From contig JADHSW010000139.1 of NCBI GenBank assembly GCA_016776705.1, forward strand, positions 1-8,075: a DNA stretch of 8,075 bases, written 5' to 3'. Each line of letters opens with the position of its first letter. The stretch's first letter is position 1. This stretch comes from Rhodospirillales bacterium. Lineage in GTDB: Bacteria; Pseudomonadota; Alphaproteobacteria; Rhodospirillales; JABHCV01. This document shows positions 1 through 6,359 of this stretch, one piece after another. A program made the translations under genes and the position numbers. A model generated the notes under the pieces. That model was not told where the DNA came from and searched no databases. It saw only the letters and a list, made by a program, of their open reading frames with translations.

Positions 1-2223
1 ATCGCGAACGGGCGCTTTGGGCGGCATCAGGGGGGTATCCACATCGCGCTCGCTGATAACAACATGGACGGACGGGTCTACGTCAAGCACCGTCTTCGCC
101 TCGCCGCCAATCTGGCGCGGAAGGTAAATGCTGAATGTCGTGCCTTCCCCCGGGGCGCTGTCGACGAAGATATAACCGCCGGTCTGGTGAATAATGCCAT
201 ATACGGTGGAAAGGCCAAGTCCGGTTCCCTGTCCGACTTCCTTGGTCGAGAAGAACGGCTCGAAAATACGCACCAGATCTTCCTTGGCGATGCCAACCCC
301 GGTGTCGGCGACTTCAACCAGGATGTAGTCGCCTGCTTTCATGACCTCGTGGCTGCGCTGGACATTTTCGCTCAGGCTGACATTCGAGGTGCTGATCGAC
401 ACCGTGCCGCCACCGGGCATGGCGTCGCGGGCATTGACGGCCAGATTGATAATGACCTGATCGAACTGACCGTGATCAACAAGGATCAACCACAAGTCCC
501 GCTCGTGGGTCATTTGCAGTTCCATGTTCTCGCCAATCAGGCGGCCCAGCAGGTTGGACAGGTCTGACAGGGCGTCGGTAACATCAAGCACTTCGGGCAC
601 CAGTTCCTGCTGCCGCGAGAAGGCCAGCAACTGGCGCACCAGATTGGTCGCCCGGTTTGCGTTTTGCCTGATTTGCTGAATATCGGCAAAGGACGGATCG
701 TCCGGGCCGTGACGGGTCAACAGAAGATCGGAGAAACCGATCATCGCCGTCAGCAGGTTATTGAAATCATGGGCAACGCCACCGGCGAGCTGGCCGACAG
801 CCTGCATCTTTTGCGACTGGGCGAACTGTACTTCCAGATTCTTGTGCTCGGTGGTGTCGATAAAGTGCAGCACTAATCCTGAGACCTCACCGGAATCGTC
901 CTCCAGGCGGGAGGCGTAAAGTGAGGCGATCAGTTCTCGCTCGCCCATTGCCGGCATGCGGACTTCCAGATGGGACGCTGGCATGATGCCCATCACCACC
1001 TTGGATAACTGGGCCGCCACATCGCCGCGGTCTTCCTTGCTGATCTGCTCAGAAAAAGGACGCCCGATGACCGAGTCCCGATGCACCCCGCGCAGCTTCA
1101 GAAAGGCGCGATTCGATTCCGTGACATTGCCCTGTAAATCCAGCAGCACGATGCCGACCGGGGCCTCGTCAAACAGCCAACGCAGTTTATGGCCATTGGC
1201 AGAACCCGATGCCACCGGCTTGCCCTGGACGCCGGTTTCGCCGCGCCACGTAAGGTCGCGCAGCAGGACGGAACGGCTGTATGCCATATCGCCATTGCCA
1301 TCAAGCTGTTCAGACTGGACAAGGCAGGCCTTGAACAGGCTGCCGCCGGGGCCGCGCAGGGTAACGTCGCCACTGACGCCGGTCTCCGGCGCACCGGTTG
1401 CGGCGTCGGCGCTGCCGGCGACGACGAAGTCTGAAAAGCGCATGTTCCTGGCACGCAGTTCTTCCGCCGATATTCCCAACCAGTCGACGAATTTGTTATT
1501 GGCGTAAAGAATGTTTCCCGTCTCATCGGCGGAAAAGAAGGCGGCCGGCAGATTGTCAAGGAAATCGGCAAAGGTTTCCTCTTCCTGGCGGCGCGCCACA
1601 TCCATCTCCCTGCGTGCGGTTACATCGCGGCCACGCCACAAAACAAAGCCACCCTTTTCCCCCGCCACCCGATAAGGCTGCACTGAAAGCCTGCGCCATT
1701 CAGGGGTGCCGGAGGTTCCTTTAAACGGCAATTCCGCATGATCGGCGCTACCCGCATTTGCCGTCGTCTGCAAACGGGCAAATTCGTCGATGGTGGCGTC
1801 GCCGCCATCCAGAAGCCCTGTCAATGCGCCAAGGGACGACAGAAAATTCCCACCGCCAAGCGAAGAGAACAAGCTGTGAAAAGCCGGGTTGGCAAAAACA
1901 AAAGGCGCGTCTGGATCAATAGGCAATGCGGTGACGAAGGCGGCCTGGGAGCTGTTATCAATGGCCGCCGATATAATATTTTCAAGGGACCGTCCCCTTG
2001 AAAATTTATAAAACGACCAAGCTGCAACGGCCAGCGCCGCGCCGCCAAGGCCACTCAACGTCGCCATCGCCCAGCCATCGTTCATGCTGGCAGCCGCAAT
2101 CGCGCTCAGGGCAACCGCACTGAACGCCGCACCGTGAACGCCCGGATGTAGAAAAAACAATCGCCGTCCCTTTACCATTCCCGGGCTGATGGACTGGACT
2201 GGTATCGGTTGGGTATCTGTCAC
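1..2223 (-). CDS. cckA: CckA hybrid histidine kinase (C-terminus cut by window edge)
   Basis: Membrane sensor kinase/phosphatase that feeds the ChpT-CtrA phosphorelay in Alphaproteobacteria. The frame is open for 741 codons and leaves the window without a stop. Seen: two hydrophobic segments at about residues 29-47 and 51-72; three PAS-like regions at about 82-200, 215-330 and 345-465; an H-box GGVAHDFNNLL with the phospho-accepting His at 485; an N-box VNARDAMPGGG with Asn597; DTGVGI from Asp640; FEPFFSTK; and GQGTGLGLS near 663-671. The GGVAHDFNNLLTAM signature is typical of CckA. The C-terminal receiver domain expected for the family lies beyond the window. Start: GTG at 2223, 9 bp after the flhB stop; an ATG at codon 16 is the alternative, and neither has a strong ribosome site. 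In Caulobacter CckA the histidine is residue 322, so this N-terminal part is about 160 residues longer, consistent with an extra PAS. Probably the last or a late gene of the flgB-flhB operon. Confidence 0.93.
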   Translation of the reverse strand, partial: MTDTQPIPVQSISPGMVKGRRLFFLHPGVHGAAFSAVALSAIAAASMNDGWAMATLSGLGGAALAVAAWSFYKFSRGRSLENIISAAIDNSSQAAFVTALPIDPDAPFVFANPAFHSLFSSLGGGNFLSSLGALTGLLDGGDATIDEFARLQTTANAGSADHAELPFKGTSGTPEWRRLSVQPYRVAGEKGGFVLWRGRDVTARREMDVARRQEEETFADFLDNLPAAFFSADETGNILYANNKFVDWLGISAEELRARNMRFSDFVVAGSADAATGAPETGVSGDVTLRGPGGSLFKACLVQSEQLDGNGDMAYSRSVLLRDLTWRGETGVQGKPVASGSANGHKLRWLFDEAPVGIVLLDLQGNVTESNRAFLKLRGVHRDSVIGRPFSEQISKEDRGDVAAQLSKVVMGIMPASHLEVRMPAMGERELIASLYASRLEDDSGEVSGLVLHFIDTTEHKNLEVQFAQSQKMQAVGQLAGGVAHDFNNLLTAMIGFSDLLLTRHGPDDPSFADIQQIRQNANRATNLVRQLLAFSRQQELVPEVLDVTDALSDLSNLLGRLIGENMELQMTHERDLWLILVDHGQFDQVIINLAVNARDAMPGGGTVSISTSNVSLSENVQRSHEVMKAGDYILVEVADTGVGIAKEDLVRIFEPFFSTKEVGQGTGLGLSTVYGIIHQTGGYIFVDSAPGEGTTFSIYLPRQIGGEAKTVLDVDPSVHVVISERDVDTPLMPPKAPVRD
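1978..2005 (-). repeat. Perfect 11-bp inverted repeat inside cckA
   Basis: Arms ATTTTCAAGGG (1978-1988) and CCCTTGAAAAT (1995-2005) are exact reverse complements with a 6-base loop, so the cckA mRNA can form a strong hairpin. It lies at codons 73-82, directly after the second membrane segment, and encodes the stretch FSRGRSLEN. On the leftward strand it is followed by AT-rich sequence but not by a run of T, so it is not a typical terminator. Confidence 0.6.
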
Positions 2224-2232
2224 GTTTTTATC

Positions 2233-3318
2233 TCATTGCCCCGGGCCGGTTTGCGGCAGGTCGCCACGCATACGCATGACATACCCGATCACTTCGGCAA
2301 CGGCCATATAATGTTCAGCTGGCACTTCTTCATCGATCTCGACACTGGCGTAAAGGGCGCGGGCCAATGGCGGGTTTTCAACGATCGGAATGTCATTTTC
2401 CTCGGCGACTTCCCTGATCCTCATCGCCAGAGAATCCATTCCCTTGGCAACCAGTATAGGGGCCTGCATTTCTTCCATCTTGTATTTAAGGGCGATGGCA
2501 TAATGCGTAGGGTTGGTGATAATGACATCTGCGTCTGGCACCGATGACATCATCCTTTGCTGGGCGCGTTCCATACGAATTTGACGAATCCTGGCCTTGA
2601 CCATGGGATCGCCTTCCGACTGCTTGTTCTCGTCCTTGACCTCCTGCTTGCTCATCTTCATTTGCTTGAATTCAGAGTATTTCTGGTAGGAAAAATCGAT
2701 CACTGCAATAACCGTCATGACGGCGACGGAAGCCAATGTGAACCAGATTGAAACGCTCAGCAGACGCTCCAGCATGTCGCTGATGCTTCTTTCTATGAAC
2801 AGGGACAAATCGTTCATCAAGGGCGCGGCAACCATCACCGCGACAATGGTAACCAGCGTCAGCTTCAGGATGCCTTTGACGAATTCATTGACAGAGCGCA
2901 GCGAAAACATGCGCTTGACCCCTTTTAGAAGGCTGATTTTTTTAAAATCAGGGACTATTTTTTTCGGCGCCCAGATAAAGCCCGTCTGGCCGACGTTCGA
3001 GGCGATACCCAACAGAAGAAGCAAAACCAGGACCGGCGACAGGGCGACAATGGTATCAAAAAGGAGCCCGGAAAACATTAAACGAAAATTTTCCTGGTCC
3101 ATGGGAATCGCATCGGGTGTTTCAATAAACTTCGCCCCGATAATCCGGACATTGTTGGCCACACCAGGCGCCAGGACCAGCAGGCCGAATGCGCCGCCAA
3201 GCAGGGCGGCCCAGCTTTTGACTTCCTGTGACGAGGCAACCTGACCGTCAGTACGGGATTTTTGTTTTCGTTTGTCAGTCGGGTCTTCTGTTTTTTGTGA
3301 GTCGTCGTCTTCAGCCAT
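2233..3318 (-). CDS. flhB: FlhB, flagellar export-apparatus switch protein
   Basis: Inner-membrane part of the flagellar type III export apparatus. It changes export specificity from rod/hook to filament proteins after self-cleavage. The 361 residues have a charged N-terminus (1-30), four hydrophobic segments (about 36-56, 86-108, 148-168 and 190-210), the conserved FKKISLLKGVKRMFS loop (125-139), a charged linker and the cytosolic C-domain. The self-cleavage motif NPTH is intact at 269-272, the same numbering as in Salmonella FlhB, so cleavage between Asn269 and Pro270 is expected. Length is typical (350-380 aa). The ATG lies 3 bp after the fliR stop, with GGAG 9 nt upstream inside the end of fliR. 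cckA follows after 9 bp. The C-domain aligns well with the separate small protein encoded at 5892-6359. Confidence 0.97.
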   Translation of the reverse strand: MAEDDDSQKTEDPTDKRKQKSRTDGQVASSQEVKSWAALLGGAFGLLVLAPGVANNVRIIGAKFIETPDAIPMDQENFRLMFSGLLFDTIVALSPVLVLLLLLGIASNVGQTGFIWAPKKIVPDFKKISLLKGVKRMFSLRSVNEFVKGILKLTLVTIVAVMVAAPLMNDLSLFIERSISDMLERLLSVSIWFTLASVAVMTVIAVIDFSYQKYSEFKQMKMSKQEVKDENKQSEGDPMVKARIRQIRMERAQQRMMSSVPDADVIITNPTHYAIALKYKMEEMQAPILVAKGMDSLAMRIREVAEENDIPIVENPPLARALYASVEIDEEVPAEHYMAVAEVIGYVMRMRGDLPQTGPGQ

Positions 3319-3321
3319 AGG

Positions 3322-4083
3322 TCAGGGCTCCAGAAACACAATGATGGCTTCCTCGAACCTGCTCAGGAAATACATCATCAACGCCGACAAGGATAACATA
3401 AGTAATCCAATTTGGCCGACAATCTGAATCGGCATAACAACAATAAAGACTGGTAGCGCAGGCATCAACCGGCCAAGGATACCAAGGCCGATATAATAGA
3501 CCATGGCAGCCAGCAAGAAGGGCGAGGCCAATTGCACCCCCAACTCGAAACTGTCGGCGACACGCCGGGCCAGCATTTCCGAAAAATCACCCAGTTCCAA
3601 CTGCTGCCCCGGTTGGAACAGGCTGTAACTTTCAACGACGCTTCGGATCATCAGGTGGTGCAAGTCCGCAACAACAATCAAGACCATGCCCAGGAGGCTG
3701 AGAAAGGTGGCGATCAGCGAGCTTTGTTGCTCCGCAATCGGGTCGCGGATCATGGCGTTGGCAAGGGAGGCGAACAAGGCAATCAGGGTACCCGCCGTCT
3801 GCAACGCCCCCATGGTAATTCGGGCAACTAACCCAATGAATAGGCCTATGATCATTTCGGTCAGAATCAACAACATCAGGTCTATTTGCGACCCCGGCAT
3901 ACCGGGCAAAGACTGGGACAGAAAGGGGGTGACGATGAAACATACCGCAAGGGCAATCGCCAGTCGGATATTCATCGGAACATAGCCGGACCCAATACCC
4001 GGCATCAGCATGAAAACTGTGCCGATTCGCGCAAATATCAATAAAAATGCGAAAATGTTTATCTGGATTAGGTCCGACAACAT
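3322..4083 (-). CDS. fliR: FliR, flagellar export-gate membrane protein
   Basis: Integral inner-membrane protein that caps the FliP5-FliQ4-FliR1 export gate through which unfolded flagellar subunits pass. The 253-aa product is almost entirely hydrophobic, with about six membrane segments. It has the family's central glycine-rich pattern (LTEMIIGLFIGLVARI, near 74-89), the GALQTAGTLI stretch after it, and a C-terminal half around LGRLMPALPVFIVVMPIQI. Length matches the usual 250-265 aa. The start ATG is 6 bp after the fliQ stop, and the stop is 3 bp before flhB, in the common order fliQ-fliR-flhB. No anomaly seen. Confidence 0.96.
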   Translation of the reverse strand: MLSDLIQINIFAFLLIFARIGTVFMLMPGIGSGYVPMNIRLAIALAVCFIVTPFLSQSLPGMPGSQIDLMLLILTEMIIGLFIGLVARITMGALQTAGTLIALFASLANAMIRDPIAEQQSSLIATFLSLLGMVLIVVADLHHLMIRSVVESYSLFQPGQQLELGDFSEMLARRVADSFELGVQLASPFLLAAMVYYIGLGILGRLMPALPVFIVVMPIQIVGQIGLLMLSLSALMMYFLSRFEEAIIVFLEP

Positions 4084-4089
4084 CCCCCG

Positions 4090-4356
4090 TTACCCAAGGG
4101 TCGCGATTCGGTCGAACAGGGTGTTGGCGAATTCGATAACGGTCGTCATCATGAAAGGCATGAAGACGACAATGGCGATAAAAATGACGATAATTTTCGG
4201 GACAAAAGTCAGGGTCATTTCCTGAATTGTCGTCAATGCCTGAAACAGGGCAATAATCAAACCAATCAGCAGCCCGGCGCCCATGATCGGCCCTGATGTC
4301 ATTAGAATAACCAAGAGGGCTTCTCGCCCTATTTCAAGGACCGTTACCTCGTCCAT
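4090..4356 (-). CDS. fliQ: FliQ, flagellar export-gate membrane protein
   Basis: Small inner-membrane subunit of the FliPQR export gate. The 88 residues form two hydrophobic hairpin helices (about 13-38 and 51-75) around the conserved loop QALTTIQEMTLTFVPKI, which is diagnostic of FliQ. Length is exactly that of the family (about 88-90 aa). It follows fliE after a 51-bp gap, the second-longest gap in this operon after flgB-flgC; no strong Shine-Dalgarno is visible before the ATG, only a GAG about 10 nt upstream. fliR follows after 6 bp. Confidence 0.96.
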   Translation of the reverse strand: MDEVTVLEIGREALLVILMTSGPIMGAGLLIGLIIALFQALTTIQEMTLTFVPKIIVIFIAIVVFMPFMMTTVIEFANTLFDRIATLG

Positions 4357-4407
4357 GGTAATACGCTCTACACTAGAGTGTCGTCGTTTCGAATCAAGGC
4401 GAAGGCC

Positions 4408-4725
4408 TTAAACCGGCATACGGAGGATTTCCTTGTATGCTTCGACCATCTTGTCCCGAATTGACGTTACAGCATGCAATGTGGCTTCGGCCTCGGCGAC
4501 AGCAGTAACAACCTGTGTCATGTCGGCGCGATCGGTTATTGCGGCCATAGAAACCGCTTCACTGTTTTTCTGAACGTTGATTGCCTGCTGTACGGCACCC
4601 TTGAGCATATTTGCAAAAGGGCTGGCTTGTGTATCGCGCGCATCAAGTCCGGGACTGCCCCCTTGCGGCGCCTTGGCATAAGCCGATATCGCGCTGGCGG
4701 CGTTTTGAATAGGTGCTAGTGCCAT
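4408..4725 (-). CDS. fliE: FliE, flagellar MS-ring/rod junction protein
   Basis: Exported periplasmic protein that joins the MS ring to the proximal rod; it is the first substrate of the export apparatus and needed for efficient export of the others. The 105-aa product has a low-complexity N-terminus, the SPFANMLKGAVQQ region near residues 35-47, and the conserved C-terminal half with TAVAEAEATLHAVTSIRDKM and VEAYKEILRMPV, typical of FliE. No signal peptide, as expected for a type III substrate. It has the clearest ribosome site of the leftward operon (AGGAG, 7 nt before ATG), fitting a need for high expression. The gap to flgC upstream is 24 bp. Confidence 0.95.
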   Translation of the reverse strand: MALAPIQNAASAISAYAKAPQGGSPGLDARDTQASPFANMLKGAVQQAINVQKNSEAVSMAAITDRADMTQVVTAVAEAEATLHAVTSIRDKMVEAYKEILRMPV

Positions 4726-4749
4726 GTTATTGCTCCTGTTTTTATATTA

Positions 4750-5163
4750 TCAGCGGCGCAGAACATCGATGGTGCTGGTCAGCATCGCTTTCGACGACTT
4801 AATGACGTTCAGATTTGCTTCGTAAGAGCGCTGTGCCTCGCGCATGTCCATCATTTCGATCAAGGTGTTGACGTTTGGCGTTTGCACATAACCGTCCTGA
4901 TCGGCAGCCGGATGATTGGGATCAAATTTTTTGATGAATTTGGATTTGTCTTCAATAATCTTGTCGGTACGAACCGTATCAAGACCGACAGCCCGATCCA
5001 GGGTGTTCTTGAAAGTAATGACCTTGCGGCGGTATGGAATTTCACCGGGTGCTTGCGGCAGGGAGCCGGCATTGGCGATATTTTCGGAAATGACACGCAG
5101 CCGCGTTCCCTGGGCTCGCATGCCCGAAGAGGAAATTCGCATCGTTTTTAGAAGATCGTCCAT
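4750..5163 (-). CDS. flgC: FlgC, proximal rod protein
   Basis: Structural subunit of the proximal rod of the flagellar basal body, exported through the FliPQR gate. The 137 residues carry the N-terminal flagellar rod signature (MRISSSGMRAQGTRLRVIS followed by ENIANAGS, about 8-34) and the C-terminal helix NTLIEMMDMREAQRSYEAN to the end, both shared by the rod/hook family. Length matches FlgC (about 134-140 aa). The middle segment, LDTVRTDKIIEDKSKFIKKFDPNHP split around residues 59-83, is the FlgC-specific part. The start ATG is 61 bp downstream of the flgB stop; the ribosome site is weak (GGGAA about 10 nt upstream). Confidence 0.96.
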   Translation of the reverse strand: MDDLLKTMRISSSGMRAQGTRLRVISENIANAGSLPQAPGEIPYRRKVITFKNTLDRAVGLDTVRTDKIIEDKSKFIKKFDPNHPAADQDGYVQTPNVNTLIEMMDMREAQRSYEANLNVIKSSKAMLTSTIDVLRR

Positions 5164-5224
5164 CTTGCTTGATTCCCGTTATCCTGGGCGAACGACGAAT
5201 AAAATATCGCCGAGCGTACTTTTA

Positions 5225-5629
5225 TTATCTGTTTCCGATAGCCATCCTGATCATGTTCAGGTGCTTTTTGTAGAGCTGCGTTGTCAGATCGTGGCTAATC
5301 TGGGTTTCATTGATTTTGCCCATCTGCTCTTCCAGCACAACGGAGTTCCCGTTGGGTGCGGTTTCAAAGGGCTTGCGCTCGACTTCAGCGGAAAAGTCCC
5401 GAATTCTGCGACGGATTCCCTGAATATGGTTCTGCCCGGTGGCCTCAAGATTTAATTGCGCTGCTTCGTTACGCACCAATTCCTTGAAGTTATAAGGCCG
5501 CAGGTCGCTGGGCCTGTATTTTGGCGTGTCCGAGTTGGCAATATTCTGCGCCAGAACTTCCTGACGCTGACCTAGCCAGTTCAGTCTGTTCTTGACCATA
5601 CCGAAGAGTGTTAATTTGTTGAGATCCAT
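5225..5629 (-). CDS. flgB: FlgB, proximal rod protein
   Basis: Innermost proximal rod subunit of the flagellar basal body. From the chosen ATG it encodes 134 aa, the usual FlgB size, starting MDLNKLTLFGMVKNRLNWL and containing the rod signature LAQNIANSDTPKYRPSDL at about 28-45. The C-terminus (QISHDLTTQLYKKHLNMIRMAIG) also fits. The frame is open upstream to an ATG at 5692, which would add 21 residues of no family resemblance and lies in the loop of a predicted hairpin; I reject that start because alphaproteobacterial FlgB proteins begin at the MDL position. The ribosome site is weak for both. It is the first gene of the leftward operon; the divergent regulatory region lies directly upstream. 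Confidence 0.94.
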   Translation of the reverse strand: MDLNKLTLFGMVKNRLNWLGQRQEVLAQNIANSDTPKYRPSDLRPYNFKELVRNEAAQLNLEATGQNHIQGIRRRIRDFSAEVERKPFETAPNGNSVVLEEQMGKINETQISHDLTTQLYKKHLNMIRMAIGNR

Positions 5630-5678
5630 GATCCAACCACTTGCCTGTTTATCCAAACACCACCCGGTCCCAAATCGA

Positions 5679-5713
5679 GCGGCAATACCCATTACAGTTA
5701 CTAATACTGCCGC
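5679..5713 (-). repeat. Inverted repeat / possible leader hairpin upstream of flgB
   Basis: Nine-base arms GCGGCAATA (5679-5687) and TACTGCCGC (5705-5713) are separated by 17 bases. On the top strand there is one mismatch; read as leftward RNA it becomes a G-U pair, so all nine pairs form in a flgB transcript. The inner end is about 50 nt upstream of the flgB ATG. It could be a 5' leader hairpin or a DNA operator. It can act as RNA only if transcription starts upstream of 5713, which I cannot show. Confidence 0.4.
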
Positions 5714-5720
5714 TTAACGT

Positions 5721-5735
5721 TTAATATTGAGTAAA
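5721..5735 (-). promoter_or_regulatory. Weak candidate CtrA box on the flgB side
   Basis: Read leftward the site is TTTA-N7-TTAA, which matches seven of eight fixed positions of the CtrA consensus TTAA-N7-TTAA. It lies about 92-106 bp upstream of the flgB ATG. It overlaps one arm of a short inverted repeat (TGAGT 5728-5732 / ACTCA 5747-5751), and another TTAA follows at 5714-5717 with N3 spacing. The region is AT-rich, so a 7/8 match may be chance. Confidence 0.25.
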
Positions 5736-5764
5736 CACCTGGAATGACTCATGGAATCAGAACC

Positions 5765-5807
5765 TTGGCCCTGAAATCTGTTCATTTTCCGGGCATTTCC
5801 AGGCCAA
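5765..5807. repeat. Imperfect inverted repeat in the divergent regulatory region
   Basis: Arms TTGGCCCTGAAA (5765-5776) and TTTCCAGGCCAA (5796-5807) match at 10 of 12 positions, with 19 bases between them. The two half-sites are 31 bp apart centre to centre, about three helical turns, so they would face the same side of the DNA. A dimeric regulator site is possible; the identity of any binder is unknown. Confidence 0.3.
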
Positions 5808-5824
5808 AACAGGGCATTTTTCAG
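5791..5824. repeat. Tandem GGGCATTT motif pair, 21 bp apart
   Basis: GGGCATTTCCAG (from 5791) and GGGCATTTTTCAG (from 5812) begin exactly 21 bp apart, two helical turns. Both are followed by a pyrimidine-rich step and CAG. They overlap the right arm of the inverted repeat at 5765-5807. The arrangement resembles repeated activator sites, but no known consensus was recognised. Confidence 0.3.
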
Positions 5825-5857
5825 ATAGAATCCGCCTGCTTTAAAGCTCTTCCCTCC

Positions 5858-5872
5858 TTAACCATATCTTAG
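5858..5872 (+). promoter_or_regulatory. Candidate CtrA binding site upstream of the flhX-like operon
   Basis: The site reads TTAACCATATCTTAG. Its first eight bases, TTAACCAT, are identical to the octamer reported as a CtrA recognition motif. The whole fits TTAA-N7-TTAA at seven of eight fixed bases. It lies in the intergenic region shared by two flagellar operons, 19-22 bp before the most upstream GTG starts of the rightward operon. CtrA is known to control flagellar genes in Alphaproteobacteria, and its upstream kinase CckA is encoded in the divergent operon. Binding is inferred, not shown. Confidence 0.5.
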
Positions 5873-5877
5873 GCATG

Positions 5878-5905
5878 TTGGGGCAGGATCGGTGGTGGGT
5901 AAATT
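5878..5905 (+). promoter_or_regulatory. Weak possible sigma-70-type promoter for the rightward operon
   Basis: TTGGGG (5878-5883) and TAAATT (5900-5905) are separated by 16 bases and lie just downstream of the candidate CtrA box. Both hexamers are poor matches. If real, transcription would begin near 5912 and the first gene would have to start at the TTG at 5934 rather than at the GTGs at 5892 or 5895. Confidence 0.15.
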
Positions 5906-6359
5906 TGGGTTAACGCCATGTGGTTTGAACATTTTGTCAGACATCAGCGACAGTGAAGAAGGGGTCACGCAAGAGGGTCCATCGAAGGAAAACGATGGTA
6001 GCCGTACGCGTAAAGACACCGTTGCTGTCGCCCTTGATTACGACCCGGAAAGCGAATTTGCTCCGAAAGTCGTCGCCGGTGGCCGCGGCTCGGTAGCTGA
6101 GCAGATTCTTCAAATCGCCTTTGCCCAGGGCGTCAAGGTCCGAAAGGACGCCGATCTTGCGGAAATGCTTAGCGCTATTGATATCGACAGTGAAATTCCG
6201 ATTGAGGCCTTCGCAGCCGTCGCTGAAATTCTAACCTATGTCTACAGAGCCAACGGCAATATGCCTGATTTTGTATATGAAGACATGAAGGCACGGGAAG
6301 AAGCAGATCAGGATACGAATTCCCCGGACGATAAGGAAAACAAGGACACAACACCATGA
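5892..6359 (+). CDS. Free-standing FlhB C-terminal-domain protein (FlhX-like / EscU-YscU-HrcU C-domain)
   Basis: A soluble protein of up to 155 aa resembling only the cytosolic C-domain of FlhB. Residues about 43-121 align by eye with residues 273-351 of the FlhB encoded at 2233-3318, with roughly 40% identity, including ALxY, AP, VAxG, the IDxEIP segment and AVAEILTYVYR. The NPTH cleavage motif is absent: similarity begins just after the point where FlhB is cut, so it mimics the cleaved C-terminal fragment. Such proteins (FlhX in Helicobacter) can partly replace the FlhB C-domain. No membrane segment; N- and C-terminal tails are charged and look disordered. Start is uncertain: GTG 5892, GTG 5895 (better spacing from AGGA), or TTG 5934, where the protein would begin SDISDSEE. 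Its stop overlaps the next ATG (ATGA), implying translational coupling. Product call is firm; exact role is inferred. Confidence 0.87.
   Translation: MVGKFGLTPCGLNILSDISDSEEGVTQEGPSKENDGSRTRKDTVAVALDYDPESEFAPKVVAGGRGSVAEQILQIAFAQGVKVRKDADLAEMLSAIDIDSEIPIEAFAAVAEILTYVYRANGNMPDFVYEDMKAREEADQDTNSPDDKENKDTTP

Noticed and set aside
64..1507. Rightward open frames of 167 and 183 codons (64-567, 956-1507)
   Set aside because: They lie antisense to the kinase, whose leftward frame carries clear H, N, G1, F and G2 motifs; their translations show no family resemblance.
2933..2951. Perfect 8-bp inverted repeat with a 3-base loop in flhB
   Set aside because: It is made of A/T-rich codons for the conserved FKKIS stretch, so protein constraint explains it.
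2717..3244. Rightward 175-codon frame opposite flhB
   Set aside because: Shadow of the conserved FlhB membrane domain.
4366..4380. Short palindrome ACACT-AG-AGTGT in the fliE-fliQ gap
   Set aside because: Five pairs with a 2-base loop is within chance and cannot form a stable hairpin.
4916..5455. Rightward 179-codon frame across flgC and flgB
   Set aside because: Antisense to two well-recognised rod genes; no independent support.
5789..5805. GG-N10-GC spacing resembling a sigma-54 promoter
   Set aside because: Only the bare GG and GC dinucleotides fit; the flanking bases of the TGGCAC and TTGC elements do not match.
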